NCBI GenBank assembly: GCA_903927615.1
Contig: CAIYNU010000035.1
Coordinates: 113,985-177,984, forward strand
Reading direction: 5' to 3'
Source of the DNA: an uncultured Rhodospirillales bacterium
GTDB lineage: Bacteria; Pseudomonadota; Alphaproteobacteria; Azospirillales; Azospirillaceae
Length of the DNA: 64,000 bases
Numbering within the stretch: the first letter of the stretch is position 1; each line of letters begins with the position of its first letter. The position numbers and the translations under genes were made by a program. Of the stretch, positions 1 to 7,606 are shown piece after piece. The notes under the pieces are model-generated. The model did not search any database, had not been told where the DNA came from, and saw only the letters and a list, made by a program, of their open reading frames with translations.

Positions 1-546
1 AAGCAGGAAGACATCTGCGCCCTGATGGTCGAACAGGCGCTGGACGGCCGACGGGTGCTGCGCCTGAAGGGCGGTGATCCCATGATGTTCGGCCGCGGCG
101 CCGAAGAGATTTTCGCGCTGGTCGCGGCGGGGGTGCGGTTCCGGGTTATTCCGGGGGTTTCGGCAGGCTTGGGTGGCCTCGCCTATGCCGGTATTCCGCT
201 CACCTGCCGCGGCGTCAACGAGGCGGTGACGTTTGTCACCGGCCACGACATCCGGGGCAAGGTGCCGGAATTGAATTGGGAGGCGCTGGCCCAAGGCTCG
301 CCGGTCCTGGTGTTGTTCATGGCGCTCCGAAATCTCCACGCCATCGTCCCGCGATTGCTGGCCGCCGGACGCCGACCCGACGAGGCGGTGGCCATCGTCC
401 GCAACGCCACCGGCGCCGATCAACAGGTGATCGAGACCAGCCTGGGCGACGCGGTCGCCGTGGCCGCGACCGTCGAGCCGCCGGCGTTGGTGGTGGTCGG
501 AGAGGTGGTGCGCCTGCGGGCCACCCTCGATTGGCTGACGCCGTGA
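1..546 (+). CDS. cobA: Uroporphyrinogen-III C-methyltransferase, 5' end cut by window edge
   Basis: SUMT transfers two methyl groups from SAM to uroporphyrinogen III, giving precorrin-2, the entry step to cobalamin and siroheme. The reading frame is open from base 1, so the N-terminus lies outside the window; about 181 residues are visible. The family motif GGDPMMFGRG is clear, followed by the PGVSAG stretch and the C-terminal VVVGEVV segment. The stop TGA overlaps the GTG start of the next gene by four bases, so it is translationally coupled to cobB. Context (cobA-cobB-cobO) supports a B12 role rather than a siroheme-only one. Confidence 0.95.
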   Translation, partial: KQEDICALMVEQALDGRRVLRLKGGDPMMFGRGAEEIFALVAAGVRFRVIPGVSAGLGGLAYAGIPLTCRGVNEAVTFVTGHDIRGKVPELNWEALAQGSPVLVLFMALRNLHAIVPRLLAAGRRPDEAVAIVRNATGADQQVIETSLGDAVAVAATVEPPALVVVGEVVRLRATLDWLTP

Positions 547-1880
547 CCGGTGGCGATGGCAACCCGCCCGGTGTGATCCTGGCGGCGCCCTCCTCCTCCG
601 GGGGCAAAACCACGCTGACGCTGGCGCTCTTGCGCTGGCTGCGCCACGCCGGACGCCGGGTGGCTTCGATCAAGGTCGGACCCGACTACATCGACCCCGC
701 CTTCCACGCTGCGGCCAGCGGACGGCCTTGCCGCAACCTGGATGTCTGGGCCATGCGCCCGGACACCCTGGCCGATCTCGCCTGGCGGGCCGGTACCGCC
801 GTCGAACTGGTGGTGGTCGAGGGCGTCATGGGCCTGTTCGACGGCGTTGCCGGAAGCCCGGGCTCGACGGCTGGGCTGGCGCTCGCCACCGGCTGGCCGG
901 TGGTGCTGGTCGTCGATGTCCGGGGTCAGGCCGGGTCGGCCGCCGCCGTGGTCCATGGTTTCCACAGCTTCCATCCCGAACTGCGACTGGCCGGGGTCAT
1001 TTTCAATCGGGTCAGTAGCGACCGGCACGAAGCCCTGCTGCGCCGGGCGTTGGCGCCGTTGGCCGTGCCGGTGCTGGGCGCGGTTCGCCGGCATGCCGGC
1101 CTGACGCTGCCGGACCGGCATTTGGGACTGGTCCAGGCGGCCGAACATCCCGATCTTGAGGTGTTTCTGGACCGCGCGGCGGAGATTATCGGCCGCGAGG
1201 TGGACGTGCCGGCTTTCGTCGCCATCGCCACTCCCCTGCGCCTGCCCCGCCCGAAAGCCGGAGCGCCGTTCGGACTGCCGCCTTTGGGCCAGCGGGTCGC
1301 CGTCGCCCGCGACCGGGCCTTCGCCTTCGCCTATGAGGGGATGTTGGAGAGCTGGCACGCCGCCGGGGCCGAAGTGCTGCCGTTCTCGCCGCTGTCGGAC
1401 CAGGAACCGGCCGCCGATGCCGACGCCATTTATCTGCCGGGCGGCTATCCGGAATTGCATGCCGGTGAATTGGCCGATCGCCACCGGTTCCTTGGCGGTC
1501 TGCGCCGGGCGGCCGAAATCGGCAAACCGGTCTACGGCGAGTGCGGCGGATACATGGTGCTGGGCCGGGGTCTGGTCGATGCCCATGGCCACCGCCACGC
1601 CATGGCGGGTCTGTTGACCCTGGAATCCTCTTTTGCCAAACGTCGGCTTCAGCTCGGTTACCGTCAGGTGGCATTGGCCGGGAATACGCCGCTGGGTCCG
1701 GCCGGCGCCATCTACCGGGGCCACGAGTTCCACTATACCACGGTGCTCGGCGGACCGGCGGCGGCGCCGTTGTTCCGGTGCTGGGATGCCGAGGGCTTGA
1801 CCTGTCCCCCGGCCGGGGAAAGACGGGGAGGCGTGATGGGGTCCTTCATTCATTTGATCGATGGCCCTTGGAGCCCATGA
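543..1880 (+). CDS. cobB: Cobyrinic acid a,c-diamide synthase (CobB/CbiA type)
   Basis: Glutamine-dependent amidotransferase that amidates the a and c side chains of (hydrogeno)byrinic acid. About 445 residues, normal for the family. The N-terminal P-loop-like synthetase domain has APSSSGGKTT near residue 14 and KVGPDYIDPAFH. The C-terminal class I glutaminase domain shows YLPGGYPELH, the nucleophile Cys in YGECGGYMVLG, and the His in GHEFHYT. The start is a GTG within the GTGA overlap with cobA; longer in-frame extensions upstream lie inside cobA and are not credible. Its stop overlaps the start of cobO (ATGA). This is a tight three-gene operon. Confidence 0.95.
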   Translation: MTGGDGNPPGVILAAPSSSGGKTTLTLALLRWLRHAGRRVASIKVGPDYIDPAFHAAASGRPCRNLDVWAMRPDTLADLAWRAGTAVELVVVEGVMGLFDGVAGSPGSTAGLALATGWPVVLVVDVRGQAGSAAAVVHGFHSFHPELRLAGVIFNRVSSDRHEALLRRALAPLAVPVLGAVRRHAGLTLPDRHLGLVQAAEHPDLEVFLDRAAEIIGREVDVPAFVAIATPLRLPRPKAGAPFGLPPLGQRVAVARDRAFAFAYEGMLESWHAAGAEVLPFSPLSDQEPAADADAIYLPGGYPELHAGELADRHRFLGGLRRAAEIGKPVYGECGGYMVLGRGLVDAHGHRHAMAGLLTLESSFAKRRLQLGYRQVALAGNTPLGPAGAIYRGHEFHYTTVLGGPAAAPLFRCWDAEGLTCPPAGERRGGVMGSFIHLIDGPWSP

Positions 1881-2476
1881 TGGACGCCGACACCTGGACT
1901 GCGAAGATGGTTCGGCGGAAAGCGTTTCAAGAGGCCAAGGTTGCCGCCGCGGATGGCGAAAAAGGGCTGTTGATGGTCCATACCGGCAACGGTAAGGGCA
2001 AGACCACCGCCGCCATGGGGTTGATCCTGCGCGCCGTGGGCCATGGTTGGCCCGTGGCGGTGGTCCAGTTCGTCAAAGGCGGCCGTCGGTCCGGAGAGCT
2101 GGCGGCCCTGGACCGATTTGCCGATCTGGTCCGCATCCGGGTCATGGGCGAAGGCTTCACCTGGGAAACCCAGGACCGCGCTCGCGACACCGCCGCGGCC
2201 GAAGCCGCCTGGGCCGAGTCCCGGGCGATGATCGCCGAGTCCCGCTACCGGCTGGTGGTTCTGGACGAACTGACCATCGCGTTGCGTTACGGTTTCCTGG
2301 CCGTCTCCGAGGTGGTTCCGATCCTGGCCGGCCGTCGTCCCGAACTCCATGTCGTGGTCACCGGCCGCCACGCCCCTCCCGAACTGCTCGCCGCGGCTGA
2401 TCTGATCACGGAAATGCGGGCGGTCAGACACCCCTTTCAGGCCGGAATCAAAGCACAGGTCGGGATCGAGTTCTGA
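1877..2476 (+). CDS. cobO: Cob(I)yrinic acid a,c-diamide adenosyltransferase
   Basis: CobO/BtuR-family corrinoid adenosyltransferase of 199 residues. It transfers the 5'-deoxyadenosyl group of ATP to Co(I) corrinoids. The P-loop HTGNGKGKTTAAMG is near residue 36 and the family signatures VVQFVKGG and LVVLDELTIAL are present; the C-terminus has HPFQAGIKAQ.GIEF as in other CobO proteins. The start is the first ATG of an ATGATG overlapping the cobB stop. It is the last gene of the operon and is followed within 10 bases by a perfect hairpin (2485-2516). Confidence 0.95.
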   Translation: MMDADTWTAKMVRRKAFQEAKVAAADGEKGLLMVHTGNGKGKTTAAMGLILRAVGHGWPVAVVQFVKGGRRSGELAALDRFADLVRIRVMGEGFTWETQDRARDTAAAEAAWAESRAMIAESRYRLVVLDELTIALRYGFLAVSEVVPILAGRRPELHVVVTGRHAPPELLAAADLITEMRAVRHPFQAGIKAQVGIEF

Positions 2477-2484
2477 GCCGGTGC

Positions 2485-2516
2485 TGTTGAAGTCCTGGCC
2501 CGTCAGGACTTCAACA
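2485..2516. terminator. Bidirectional hairpin between cobO and the convergent membrane gene
   Basis: A perfect 13-bp inverted repeat (left arm 2485-2497, right arm 2504-2516) with a six-base loop GCCCGT. It starts nine bases after the cobO stop and contains the stop codon of the minus-strand gene ending at 2503. No long T tract follows, so it may act as a roadblock or RNA-end stabiliser as well as a terminator. A near-identical hairpin occurs at 12150-12177. Confidence 0.7.
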
Positions 2517-4626
2517 CGCAATGTCTGATCACCGGTCCTAATTGGGAGACAATGGCGGCACTCCACCGCTCGGCACTTGGCCGGTCCAAGTGGTGGCCTT
2601 CGACCGACATCAGTCCCGGCAGATCGGCGGAGATGTAGGTAAAATGCATCTTCTGGGCAATGGTGTGAGCGGCGATGGCCGATGAGAATGGTCCAGGAAC
2701 ATAGACGACCACGGTACACTGATCATCCTCCGGTAGTAGCGGCCTGAAATCTTTAGCAATATCATAAGTATCGCTTAGTTGTTGAGCCGTCACGTCCGCC
2801 TCCGGCTGAAGCGGGACATGTTGATCCGGCTTATAGTAAGCCGTCAGCCAACTGCCATTGCTGCGTGATCTGAAGATCGACGCCCCGCTGCCCCAACCCA
2901 ACCACCCTCGGCTGACCACAGCCGAGAAGAGTTTGTGAAGCTGTTGACCGATTAGATTGCGATAAGCCCGATACCGTGCGGTCACCGGGGTATCGATAAT
3001 CGCGGCGGTCCAGGCGGTTCGCCAGGATGAAAAGAAGGGATCGGCGTTAATAATAACCAATTTCGGATGAATCTGAAACCGCTCCATGAGCAAACGCGCG
3101 AATACAGAATCGTCCGAAACAAACCCCATCAGATAGTAACGCAGGTTCATATGGCTGAAATAAGCGGCTGTCGCCGCCGTGGAAAACGCGAATTGAGGCT
3201 TGCTATTGCCAAGAAATAAAACATCGGCGGACCGTAAAGCCGCAATCGCCTGGGACTCGACATCAAAATAAAAAGCGCCGTGTTCGTTCACGCCGTAAGC
3301 TGGGGAGTCGCAATCGGCAAGAAAATTGTCTGAACCATAGCCATCAGACCGACAAACCGCAACGTCGCGCCAGATGCTGATGATCGGAGCCATCAAGATT
3401 ACCAGCAGCGCCATTGTGATCAGATAGTTGCGCAATGACAGCGCCGGATATCTGACTTTCGGGTGACTTTCTGCCACAATGTGGATTGGTTCCGGCATGG
3501 TTGTGCAGGTGCGACGGTTTAACCACATCCATTCTGCCATAATCAGGCAACAAAAAAGGAATAATACGGCGTGAAAGGCATTGGTATTCATGACGATTGG
3601 GTAACGGACGAGATAATGACGGGCGTTATCTCGAGGATCGCTATTATCTGAACTGGAGAACACTAAGGCACGATCGGTCCCAATGGCCCTGTACGCATAG
3701 GCCCCGGCGCCCGTGCCGGTAATGACACCATCGCTGGCATGGGCCGGCCCCAACGGCTTGCCGTTCTCCAGAAGCGTCAGGCCCGAGCGCAATTCGCCGT
3801 GTCGAGGCCCGGAGTTATTATCACCTTCGGTAAAGAATAGTCCCCAGCGGGTTAAGGCATTTCCCAGATTGAAATAGAGCCAGCCCGTCCCACTGTCCGG
3901 TCCCATAAATGACGGATTCAGGTTTTGCGTCAAGACCAGCCGTCCGGCGTATGAAGCGGCGCCCCCTGCAACCAGCCCGGCCAGAACCGTGATCACGGTG
4001 AGCCGGATCAAACCAATAAAAACCTTGATGGGGTGTCGGCGTGCCCTCACCCACTCCATCAGGATCAGAAAGCAGAACAGGATGATCGCGCCATTAAAGA
4101 GGCCCGGCGCCATTTTAATCGGATAAAAAACCCGGTACTGGCGGCCATTGTTGCGCGGATCACTGTTGTCGGATGTCGAGAATGCCAGCACCCGGTCTTG
4201 ACCGATGGCTCGGAACGAGAAAGCGCCGTCCCCCGTATGGTGGATGGCGTCGTCGAACGCATGAGCCGGGCCCAATGGCTTGCCGTCTTCCAGCAGAGTG
4301 AGGGCCGCGCGCAACGAACCGTGCCGGTCGCCGGCGTTGTCGTCGCCCTCGGAGAAGAATAACCCCGAGCGGGTCCATTGATCCTGATGGCTGCCGACGT
4401 CAACAAGATCGTGACGTTGGCTAAAATTATAGTAAACCCAGCCGTTGTCGCCGTCAGTGATCATATCGGCGACGTTCAGCTTTACTTTGACGACGATGAA
4501 TCCGCGATACGAAATGCAGCCAACCACAAGAATAGCGGCAAGAACACATAAAAAAAATAAGCGAAAGGGATAAAATGGCAATGTCTTGGCTCCGTCGGAC
4601 TTAGAATTGAAAATAAAGGAATTCAC
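2503..4626 (-). CDS. Membrane protein with two duplicated ectodomains and a C-terminal SGNH-like domain
   Basis: About 707 residues. Start taken as GTG at 4626, preceded by GGAG at seven bases and overlapping the 3' end of the MBOAT gene by 26 bases; the upstream open extension is the antisense-like GC-rich shadow of that gene. Layout: TM at ~20-40; ectodomain 1 at ~58-172; TM pair at ~175-225; ectodomain 2 at ~244-346; TM at ~350-370 and ~400-420; soluble domain to the end. The two ectodomains share FF(S/T)EGD(D/N)N, KPLGPAHA, YRAIG/FRAIG and SDNSDPR, so one is an internal duplication. The C-terminal part has VLFLGNSKPQFAF (GNS in place of the SGNH GDS) and a late HHLDRPSAERWS like the D..H block. 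Coupling to an MBOAT gene suggests a role in O-acylation of an exported glycan; the substrate is unknown. Confidence 0.8.
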   Translation of the reverse strand: MNSFIFNSKSDGAKTLPFYPFRLFFLCVLAAILVVGCISYRGFIVVKVKLNVADMITDGDNGWVYYNFSQRHDLVDVGSHQDQWTRSGLFFSEGDDNAGDRHGSLRAALTLLEDGKPLGPAHAFDDAIHHTGDGAFSFRAIGQDRVLAFSTSDNSDPRNNGRQYRVFYPIKMAPGLFNGAIILFCFLILMEWVRARRHPIKVFIGLIRLTVITVLAGLVAGGAASYAGRLVLTQNLNPSFMGPDSGTGWLYFNLGNALTRWGLFFTEGDNNSGPRHGELRSGLTLLENGKPLGPAHASDGVITGTGAGAYAYRAIGTDRALVFSSSDNSDPRDNARHYLVRYPIVMNTNAFHAVLFLFCCLIMAEWMWLNRRTCTTMPEPIHIVAESHPKVRYPALSLRNYLITMALLVILMAPIISIWRDVAVCRSDGYGSDNFLADCDSPAYGVNEHGAFYFDVESQAIAALRSADVLFLGNSKPQFAFSTAATAAYFSHMNLRYYLMGFVSDDSVFARLLMERFQIHPKLVIINADPFFSSWRTAWTAAIIDTPVTARYRAYRNLIGQQLHKLFSAVVSRGWLGWGSGASIFRSRSNGSWLTAYYKPDQHVPLQPEADVTAQQLSDTYDIAKDFRPLLPEDDQCTVVVYVPGPFSSAIAAHTIAQKMHFTYISADLPGLMSVEGHHLDRPSAERWSAAIVSQLGPVIRHCVLKS

Positions 4627-6019
4627 TATGCCGCTCCAGGGATGAGAGGGCGATGGCCGCCACCACCGCCACCACCCCGGACCAGACCAGGGTCGGTCGC
4701 CAGGCGGGCATGGCCTGGCCCTCCGCCTGGCCGAGACACTGTTGGGTGTTGGGGAAAAACCAGACCAGGCACGAAAGACCAGCCAACCAGAGACACTCGC
4801 TCCCATCAACACTTGTGCCGCCCACGCCATTGACACCGGCCATCCCGGCCAGGACCCGGCCGGCGCCGGTCAGGTCGGCGGCCCGGAAGAACACCCATGC
4901 GACCAGGACCACCAGGAACGTCAGCAAGCAACCGGCGGTTCGCACCCAGGGTCCATCACGGCGGGGATCGCTGCCCATCCCCCGGCGCACGGCATGCCAG
5001 GCGTGATTGATGGTCAGATATACACCGTGGAGCGTACCCCAAACGACGAAGGTCCAACTCGCACCATGCCACAGACCGCCCAGGACCATGGTGATCAACA
5101 GGTTGGCATAGCGGCGGGCCGGCCCGCGACGGTTGCCACCCAGCGAAATATAAAGGTAATCACGTAGAAAACGCGCCAGAGTCATATGCCAACGGCGCCA
5201 AAACTCAATGATGTTGTGCGCCCGATATGGCGAGTTAAAGTTGAACGGTAAGCGAACCCCAAACAATAGGGATATTCCAATGGCCATATCAGAATATCCG
5301 CTAAAGTCAAAATAGAGTTGTAAACTATAGGCAAAGGCACCGGCCCAGGACAATACCATCCCAGGAGCCGAAGCGTCGAATGTCGGACCGACATAAACTG
5401 AAACACCATCCGCCAGAATGGCTTTTTTAAATAGTCCGATAACAAACCATACAACTCCAATCGTAATATTATTAATATTTGGGCAATAAGTTTGAGGGAC
5501 GATAAATTGTGGAATAATCTCCTTATAATGAAGAATCGGTCCAGCAATCAAATGTGGGAAATAGGAAACGAATAGAGCATAATAAATAGGATTAACCTCC
5601 CTCACTACTCCTCGAAAGACATCAACGAGAAAGGCGATTTGAGTAAATGTAAAGAACGAAATACCCAGTGGCAACACGATCATACCCAATGCCAACGTCC
5701 AACCGGTCAGCGCGTCAAGAGTCTGCGCGAAAAAACCAGCATACTTGAAATAGCCAAGGAACCCGAGATTCGCTATCACGGCCAGTGCCAGCCACCACCA
5801 CCGCCGTTGCCGGGCAATGAGTCGGCCAGCATAGTAGTTGAATAACGTCGAGCCAATCAACAATGGCACATAGATGGGATTCCACCAGGCATAAAATCCT
5901 AAGGATGCCAAAGTGAGCCAACCAGCGGCCAACATGCTGTTAAACCGGCCGAAAATGAAGAATACTATTAAAGTAATAGGTAAAAATATAAAAATAAATT
6001 CATATGAATTAAACAACAT
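4601..6019 (-). CDS. MBOAT family membrane O-acyltransferase (AlgI-like)
   Basis: 472-residue polytopic membrane protein. Members such as AlgI and DltB move acyl groups across the membrane to exported polysaccharides or teichoic acids. N-terminus MLFNSYEFIFIFLP is typical of the AlgI branch; the family block SGYSDMAIGISLLFG, then FWRRWHMTLARFLRDYLY, and the active-site His318 in GGLWHGASW are present. The start ATG at 6019 lies just after a long AT-rich upstream region. It is the first gene of a two-gene minus-strand unit with the SGNH-like partner. The locus is lower in GC than its flanks, consistent with transfer, as is usual for cell-surface polysaccharide genes. Confidence 0.92.
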   Translation of the reverse strand: MLFNSYEFIFIFLPITLIVFFIFGRFNSMLAAGWLTLASLGFYAWWNPIYVPLLIGSTLFNYYAGRLIARQRRWWWLALAVIANLGFLGYFKYAGFFAQTLDALTGWTLALGMIVLPLGISFFTFTQIAFLVDVFRGVVREVNPIYYALFVSYFPHLIAGPILHYKEIIPQFIVPQTYCPNINNITIGVVWFVIGLFKKAILADGVSVYVGPTFDASAPGMVLSWAGAFAYSLQLYFDFSGYSDMAIGISLLFGVRLPFNFNSPYRAHNIIEFWRRWHMTLARFLRDYLYISLGGNRRGPARRYANLLITMVLGGLWHGASWTFVVWGTLHGVYLTINHAWHAVRRGMGSDPRRDGPWVRTAGCLLTFLVVLVAWVFFRAADLTGAGRVLAGMAGVNGVGGTSVDGSECLWLAGLSCLVWFFPNTQQCLGQAEGQAMPAWRPTLVWSGVVAVVAAIALSSLERHSEFLYFQF

Positions 6020-6214
6020 TTAACGCCACCGAATGATTGTTAATGCCGATCTTGATTGAACATAATCGGTCATTGATATTTCGTAAATTTTGTCGGTGAC
6101 CCCGCGTCACTCATGAGAAGATGCTTTGGCGCTCGAAATAATACTCATCGACTGTTGCGATCGAATATTATTACAGATAATTTCCAGTAACACCCTAGCA
6201 TCTTGATCAATTTA

Positions 6215-6243
6215 TCTGTGTGTGACATACCGTCACACACAGA
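6215..6243. promoter_or_regulatory. Perfect 12-bp inverted repeat in the AT-rich divergent intergenic region
   Basis: Arms 6215-6226 and 6232-6243 (TCTGTGTGTGAC and its complement) with a five-base loop. It sits in the 400-bp gap between the divergently transcribed MBOAT unit and the lipoprotein gene. It could be an operator for a dimeric regulator or a transcript-end hairpin; no T tract follows on either strand. Apart from this, the gap 6020-6419 shows no gene and no promoter I can place with confidence. Confidence 0.5.
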
Positions 6244-6419
6244 ATATAGTGTATTATAGTTCGAACTCAAAGCGATTACGGCGATGCCATCAACGTCGTG
6301 GACTGACGGATGGCCTCGGGGGGGCGACCGACCTGGAAAGCTCCCGAGCGGATGACGATATTCCTTACTGAAGAACCCACGCGCCGGGCGGAACGAACCG
6401 TTTGGACAGGAGGGGTGCC

Positions 6420-6698
6420 ATGAACCAACATAATCTCCGGGCTATCGGCCCAGGGGCCAAGGGATTGCCGGCGGTGCTGCTAGCCGCCGTCGCGTGGTCG
6501 GTGGCGGGATGCGCGATTTACCCGGCCTACCCCGGCCCTTATGGCGGCGCTTACACCGGGGCACCGGGCGGCTACAATTACGTCTCTCCCCCCGATGTTC
6601 CCGCCTACGTCTATGGCCCGCCGGCCTATTACGGCCCGCCGATCCTGGGTGGCATCGGCGTTACCTTGGGGGGCGGCCACTGGCACCACTGGCGCTGA
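6420..6698 (+). CDS. Small Gly/Tyr/Pro-rich lipoprotein
   Basis: 92 residues. Start ATG 6420 is chosen for its strong AGGAGGGG ribosome site. The N-terminus has a charged segment, a hydrophobic stretch PAVLLAAVAWSV and the lipobox VAGC, so lipidation at about Cys28 is predicted. The mature part is low complexity with repeated YxGP/YYGPP motifs and ends in GGHWHHWR. Such short proteins are common in alphaproteobacteria and have no established role. Not clearly in an operon; the next gene is convergent. Confidence 0.75.
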   Translation: MNQHNLRAIGPGAKGLPAVLLAAVAWSVAGCAIYPAYPGPYGGAYTGAPGGYNYVSPPDVPAYVYGPPAYYGPPILGGIGVTLGGGHWHHWR

Positions 6699-6773
6699 AG
6701 TTTCGGCTCCGACCGCCCCTTTGCGGCCCCGGACGGCTGCGGTCCAGACGCTGCGACCGGTTCGGAAACCGCT

Positions 6774-7562
6774 CTAGACGTCCGACGGCTCCAGGAGGGT
6801 CGGATGATCGCCGCACAACCGGCACGCCGGATCGCGGGAGAACCGGATGGTGCGGAAGGTCGTGGCGAGGCCGTCGAACAGCAGCAGACGACCCGAAAGG
6901 CTTACGCCGATACCCAACACTTCCTTCAACACCTCCACGGCCTGGAGCGAACCGATCGCGCCCGCCAGGGCGCCGAAGACCCCCCCCGCGGCACAGGTCG
7001 GCACCAGCCCCGGCGACGGAGGCTCGGGAAACAGGCAGCGATAGCAGGGGTGAGCGCCCCCCAAATGAGGCTTGAAGGTCGACAGTTGGCCTTCGAAACG
7101 CAGAATCGCCCCCGAGACCAGCGTCCGCCGGGCCAGGAAGCAGGCATCGTTAATCAGGAAGCGGCTGGCAAAATTATCGGTACCGTCGGCCACCACATGA
7201 TAATCCGCCACCAGAGCCATGGCGTTCGCGGCCGTCAGGCGGACCCGGTGCGCCACCACCCGCACCTCGGGATTGATGGCGGCGATACGGTCGAGCGCGC
7301 TGTCGACCTTGGGTCTGCCGAGCGTCGCGCCATCGTGGATCACCTGGCGTTGCAGGTTGGACAGATCGACCACATCCGGATCGACGATCCCCAGCGTTCC
7401 CACCCCGGCGGCGGCCAGATAGAGCAGCAGCGGCGACCCGAGGCCGCCGGCCCCGACCACCAGCACCCGGGCCTGACATAAGCGCGCCTGCCCCACGCCG
7501 CCGACCTCGGGCAGGATGATGTGGCGGGCGTAGCGTTCGAGTTGTGCGTCGCTGAAGTCCAT
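6774..7562 (-). CDS. moeB: MoeB/ThiF/HesA-type E1-like adenylyltransferase
   Basis: 262 residues. Enzymes of this family adenylate the C-terminal Gly of MoaD or ThiS, for molybdopterin or thiamine sulfur transfer. The N-terminus RYARHIILPEVGG is typical of MoeB; the nucleotide-binding VVGAGGLGSP is near residue 36, followed by DPDVVDLSNLQRQ. Two CxxC pairs (HPCYRCLFP and ACRLCGDHP) form the structural zinc site. No rhodanese domain is attached. MoeB and ThiF cannot be told apart safely without context; the neighbours (lipoprotein, kinase) do not help. Confidence 0.88.
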   Translation of the reverse strand: MDFSDAQLERYARHIILPEVGGVGQARLCQARVLVVGAGGLGSPLLLYLAAAGVGTLGIVDPDVVDLSNLQRQVIHDGATLGRPKVDSALDRIAAINPEVRVVAHRVRLTAANAMALVADYHVVADGTDNFASRFLINDACFLARRTLVSGAILRFEGQLSTFKPHLGGAHPCYRCLFPEPPSPGLVPTCAAGGVFGALAGAIGSLQAVEVLKEVLGIGVSLSGRLLLFDGLATTFRTIRFSRDPACRLCGDHPTLLEPSDV

Positions 7563-7606
7563 GCTCGCTGAAATCCATGCCCCGCGAAAAGGTTGCCACG
7601 GCCAAG

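Noticed and set aside
420..1853. Long minus-strand open frame opposite cobB
   Set aside because: Antisense shadow of a GC-rich gene; the product is Gln/His/Gly/Arg-rich without domains and cobB is certain.
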